Below, piece by piece: positions 61,524 to 64,000 of a stretch of 64,000 nucleotides of DNA. The notes beneath the pieces were generated by a model. The model saw only the letters and a list, made by a program, of their open reading frames with translations. It was not told the DNA's origin and did not search any database. The stretch comes from Fontibacterium universale (GTDB taxonomy: Bacteria; Pseudomonadota; Alphaproteobacteria; Pelagibacterales; Pelagibacteraceae): positions 62,001 to 126,000 of the forward strand of contig CBDEAT010000002.1 of NCBI GenBank assembly GCA_965236175.1. Reading direction: 5' to 3'. Numbering within the stretch: the first letter of the stretch is position 1; every line of letters begins with the position of its first letter. The position numbers were made by a program, and so were the translations under genes.

Positions 61524-62183
61524 GTGTTTAAGTCGATTGAAAATTCAACTGAATTGCAGCAGTACCTTTTCAAAACAGGTATCAATGAACATCCTTTGCA
61601 AAAAGAACTTAGAGAATACACAGAAAACAATCTTGGTAATGCAGCAACAATGCAAATTAGTCCAGATCAGGGAGCTTTGCTCCAGTTTGTTATCAAAAGT
61701 TCAAATATTCAAAATTGTTTAGAGATTGGAACGTTCACAGGTTATAGCGCCTTAACGATGGCCTTAGCTCTTCCCGAGAACGGATCTATCGTTAGTTTAG
61801 ATATTGATAAAAAAAATACTGATATTGCTAAAAAATATTGGAGCAAACATAGCGTTAGTAAAAAAATTGATTTTATTTTAGCACCAGCATTAGAAACAAT
61901 GGATGAATTTATTAATCAAGATAGAATTTTTGATTTAATTTTTATTGATGCAGACAAGAAGAATTATAAAAATTACTTTTTAAAATCACTCGAGCTTTTA
62001 GAAAAAGATGGAATTATTATTATTGATAATACCCTTTGGAAAGGGAAAGTTGCTGATTTGAATATAAGTGATGACCAGACAAATTCTATTAGAGAATTTA
62101 ATAGATTTGTTAAAGATTTTAAGGGAACTGAGAGTATGATATTACCCATAGCAGATGGCATGACTATTTGTAGAAAATTATAA
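61524..62183 (+). CDS. Class I SAM-dependent O-methyltransferase
   Basis: A 219-residue protein of the catechol/caffeoyl-CoA O-methyltransferase family. The SAM-binding motif I is LEIGTFTGYSALTMALAL near residue 70, the acidic end of strand 2 is VSLDID near 94, and the metal-binding aspartates lie in LIFIDADKKNY and IIIDNTLWKG. Substrate unknown. The start is GTG at 61524, one base after the gatB stop; an ATG option inside would cut the conserved N-terminal helix. Confidence 0.9.
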   Translation: MFKSIENSTELQQYLFKTGINEHPLQKELREYTENNLGNAATMQISPDQGALLQFVIKSSNIQNCLEIGTFTGYSALTMALALPENGSIVSLDIDKKNTDIAKKYWSKHSVSKKIDFILAPALETMDEFINQDRIFDLIFIDADKKNYKNYFLKSLELLEKDGIIIIDNTLWKGKVADLNISDDQTNSIREFNRFVKDFKGTESMILPIADGMTICRKL

Positions 62184-62184
62184 A

Positions 62185-63093
62185 ATGTTAAAATTAATTA
62201 GTTTTTATAAATTTGTTAAAATCAAAAGCCCTATTGATAATAAATTTACTTTTAGAAAATTTCTTATTGATAATAAGTTAAAAGGTAGCATTATTTTTTC
62301 CTTAGAAGGAATTAACGGCAGCGTTTCAGGAAAACAATCTAATATTGATTTATTAATTAAATTCTTAAAAGAAAAATTTTCATTTAAGGAGTTTGACACT
62401 ATTAATGAATGTGAGGTCGATTTTATCCCTTTTAAAAGAGCAAAGATTAAAATTAAGAATGAAGTAGTCCCTTTAAATGAGTTGTTTAATGATGATAAAT
62501 ATAAATTTCAAAACAGAATTGAACCTGAAGATTGGAATAAATTAATCTTATCAAATGACGTTACTGTTGTTGATGTAAGAAAATCTTTTGAAAGTGAGAT
62601 TGGTACCTTTGAAAAAGCAATAAATCCTAAAATTAATGATTTTAGAAAATTTCCAGAATATTTTGAGAAACTTTCTGACGACAAAGATAGAAAAATTGCA
62701 ATGTTTTGTACAGGTGGAATTCGCTGTGAGAAAGCTGCAAGTTATTTATTTAAAAGAGGCTTTAAGAATGTTTATCAATTAAAAGGTGGAATTTTGAATT
62801 ATCTAAATAATGTCCCTGAAAAAAAATCTTTATGGAACGGCGAATGTTTTGTGTTTGATGAAAGGATTACTGTTGTAAATAATTCTAAAAAAGGAAGTTA
62901 TTTAATGTGTGCAGGTTGCAGAACTCCTATGAAAAAGAAAGATATCAATTCACCAAAATACGAAAAAGACGTAAGTTGCCCAAATTGTTTTGATAAATTA
63001 ACAGATAAACAAAAATACAGATTTAGAATGAGAGCTTCACAAAAAATAAGTGGCAAATTAAAATCAAATTCATTACAAAGAGCATCAGCATGA
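62185..63093 (+). CDS. trhO: tRNA uridine(34) hydroxylase TrhO (YceA), rhodanese family
   Basis: Forms 5-hydroxyuridine at the wobble position of certain tRNAs. Length 302. An N-terminal acylphosphatase-like domain (about residues 1-95) with LEGINGSVSGK near 35 is followed by the rhodanese domain with VVDVRKSFESEIGTF near 130, the active-site cysteine in MFCTGGIRCEKAASYL near 175, and a Cys-rich C-terminus (CAGCRTPM...CPNC) of four cysteines that may bind metal. The end overlaps the next gene by 4 bases. Confidence 0.92.
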   Translation: MLKLISFYKFVKIKSPIDNKFTFRKFLIDNKLKGSIIFSLEGINGSVSGKQSNIDLLIKFLKEKFSFKEFDTINECEVDFIPFKRAKIKIKNEVVPLNELFNDDKYKFQNRIEPEDWNKLILSNDVTVVDVRKSFESEIGTFEKAINPKINDFRKFPEYFEKLSDDKDRKIAMFCTGGIRCEKAASYLFKRGFKNVYQLKGGILNYLNNVPEKKSLWNGECFVFDERITVVNNSKKGSYLMCAGCRTPMKKKDINSPKYEKDVSCPNCFDKLTDKQKYRFRMRASQKISGKLKSNSLQRASA

Positions 63094-63569
63094 GTAAACA
63101 AGTTCCAAATGTTAAATTCATAACTCGTCCTGAAAAAGAGTTTGTTACAATAACTTCTGACGATATTTTTAAAAATAAAAATATAGTTTTATTTGCTCTT
63201 CCTGGAGCTTTCACGCCAACCTGTAATGATTATCATCTGCCAGGTTATGAATTAAATTATGATGAATTAAAAAAATTAGGTATTGATGAAGTTTATTGTT
63301 TAAGTGCCAATGACCCGTTTGTAATGAAGGCTTGGGCAAAAAATTTAGATCTTAAAAAAGTAAAAATGTTACCCGATGCTAATATGGAATTTACTAAAGC
63401 TATGGATATGGTCACAGATAGATCGGCTGCCGGCATGGGTCAACGTTCAAAAAGATATTCAATCTATGTTAAAAATAAAACAATTGAAAAAATGTTTGTT
63501 GATGCGGATGGTAAATTTGATGTAAGCGATTCAAATACCATGATTAGTTTTTTAAAGTCACAAAAATAA
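63090..63569 (+). CDS. Peroxiredoxin, Prx5-type
   Basis: Thiol peroxidase reducing hydrogen peroxide and alkyl hydroperoxides. Length 159. The peroxidatic cysteine is in ALPGAFTPTCNDYHLPGY near residue 46, the Prx5 signature; SANDPFVMKAWAKN follows near 72. No second cysteine is evident beyond this motif, so it is probably a 1-Cys enzyme needing an external thiol. Overlaps trhO by 4 bases, suggesting joint expression. Confidence 0.92.
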   Translation: MSKQVPNVKFITRPEKEFVTITSDDIFKNKNIVLFALPGAFTPTCNDYHLPGYELNYDELKKLGIDEVYCLSANDPFVMKAWAKNLDLKKVKMLPDANMEFTKAMDMVTDRSAAGMGQRSKRYSIYVKNKTIEKMFVDADGKFDVSDSNTMISFLKSQK

Positions 63570-63866
63570 ATGAAAAAAGGTCTACGACCTATCACACGGA
63601 CTGCAAATCCAGAACCACCAGATAAAAATTCTATTACTTGGATTATTTGGGCTGCTTGGGCTGATAGAATTACTTTTGAAGATATTAAAGAAAAAACAGG
63701 AAAATCTGAGTCTGACGTTATAAAAATAATGAGAAAGAACTTAAGTGAAAGTTCATTTAAATTATGGAGAAAAAGAACTCATAATCAAAGTATTAAACAT
63801 CGAAAAAAATTTGAGAACTCTAGAAAACAACTAAATCAAAGAATTTACTTTTCTGATGACGATTAA
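63570..63866 (+). CDS. TIGR03643-like conserved small protein
   Basis: A 98-residue basic protein. The core ITWIIWAAWADRITFEDIKEKTG, KSESDVIKIMRKNL and KLWRKRTH matches the TIGR03643 family as I remember it, found in aquatic bacteria and of unknown function. The segment looks like a helix-turn-helix, so nucleic-acid binding is possible but unproven. It starts directly after the peroxiredoxin stop with no spacer. The C-terminal part is rich in Lys and Arg. Confidence 0.75.
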   Translation: MKKGLRPITRTANPEPPDKNSITWIIWAAWADRITFEDIKEKTGKSESDVIKIMRKNLSESSFKLWRKRTHNQSIKHRKKFENSRKQLNQRIYFSDDD

Positions 63867-63882
63867 AATAACCATATTTTAG

Positions 63883-63910
63883 TTGAATAAATACAATTCT
63901 AGTTTAGATA
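63883..63910 (+). promoter_or_regulatory. Possible promoter before typA
   Basis: TTGAAT (63883-63888), a 16-base spacer and TAGATA (63905-63910) lie in the 54-base gap ahead of the last gene. The match to the vegetative consensus is moderate, and the distance to the ATG is only 10 bases, so the leader would be very short. Confidence 0.3.
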
Positions 63911-63920
63911 GACACTCTTC

Positions 63921-64000
63921 ATGGCAACAGATATTAAAAAAATCCGTAACATTGCAATTATTGCACACGTCGATCACGGCAAAACAACACTCCTTGATAA
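63921..64000 (+). CDS. typA: Translational GTPase TypA/BipA, partial
   Basis: Only the first 26 residues are in the window. They read KKIRNIAIIAHVDHGKTTL, the G1 region of a translational GTPase. The sequence RNIAIIAHVDHGKTTL fits TypA/BipA better than LepA, which usually has IIAHIDHGKSTL. TypA is a ribosome-associated GTPase with roles in large-subunit assembly and stress. Confidence 0.75.
   Translation, partial: MATDIKKIRNIAIIAHVDHGKTTLLD

Noticed and set aside
1..64000. CRISPR array, prophage, insertion sequence or toxin-antitoxin module
   Set aside because: No regular repeats, integrase, transposase or paired small toxin/antitoxin genes were seen; the window is housekeeping DNA throughout.

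Overview
The window is a strongly AT-rich, very compact stretch of an alphaproteobacterial chromosome, most consistent with the SAR11 group (Pelagibacterales) or a similarly streamlined marine relative. The reasons are the AT-rich codon use, intergenic gaps that are mostly 0-10 bases, frequent 1-8 base overlaps, alphaproteobacterial gene orders (tig-clpP-clpX-lon; secE-nusG-rplK-rplA-rplJ-rplL-rpoB-rpoC; the S10/spc/alpha ribosomal clusters fused into one run), and almost no mobile or accessory DNA. I saw no insertion sequence, prophage, CRISPR array, toxin-antitoxin pair or rRNA gene. The species assignment is inference from gene content, not from a marker comparison.

Layout. 1-5.7 kb: 5'-truncated view of parE (minus), glnA (minus) with a clear terminator, a divergent NAD(P)HX repair gene, a small membrane protein and a glutathione S-transferase. 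5.8-12.7 kb: tRNA-Leu followed almost directly by the protein quality-control run tig-clpP-clpX-lon; lon has a heat-shock-sigma-like promoter. A TauE/SafE exporter faces it. 13-16.6 kb: five more tRNAs (Val, Asp, Tyr, Gly, Trp), a frameshifted marC, rlmB, and tuf. 16.6-44 kb: secE through rplQ, the transcription/translation core (RNA polymerase alpha, beta, beta', elongation factor G, SecY, adenylate kinase and about 30 ribosomal proteins). rplF carries a one-base frameshift and rpmD (L30) is missing from its usual place.

44-52.4 kb: crcB, an RluC/D pseudouridine synthase, lipB and panC (minus), galU and ugd (UDP-glucuronate supply), clpS-clpA, a small coiled-coil protein, and a RidA protein. 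52.3-58.3 kb (minus): topA, plsY, a dihydroorotase-like gene that has lost its metal-binding histidines, pyrB and ruvX. 58.3-64 kb (plus): gatCAB (Glu/Asp-tRNA amidotransferase), an O-methyltransferase, trhO, a peroxiredoxin, a TIGR03643-like protein and the start of typA.

How the genes work together: this is a housekeeping neighbourhood making ribosomes, RNA polymerase, charged tRNAs and proteases. No obviously new multi-gene system is present. The observations most worth a second look are the catalytically dead dihydroorotase partner of PyrB, the two single-base frameshifts (one in an essential gene), lysine/alanine-rich tails on many ribosomal proteins, a recurring Shine-Dalgarno-free stop-start junction, and a few clear promoters. 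No gene-free stretch exceeds about 200 bases once the tRNAs are counted.
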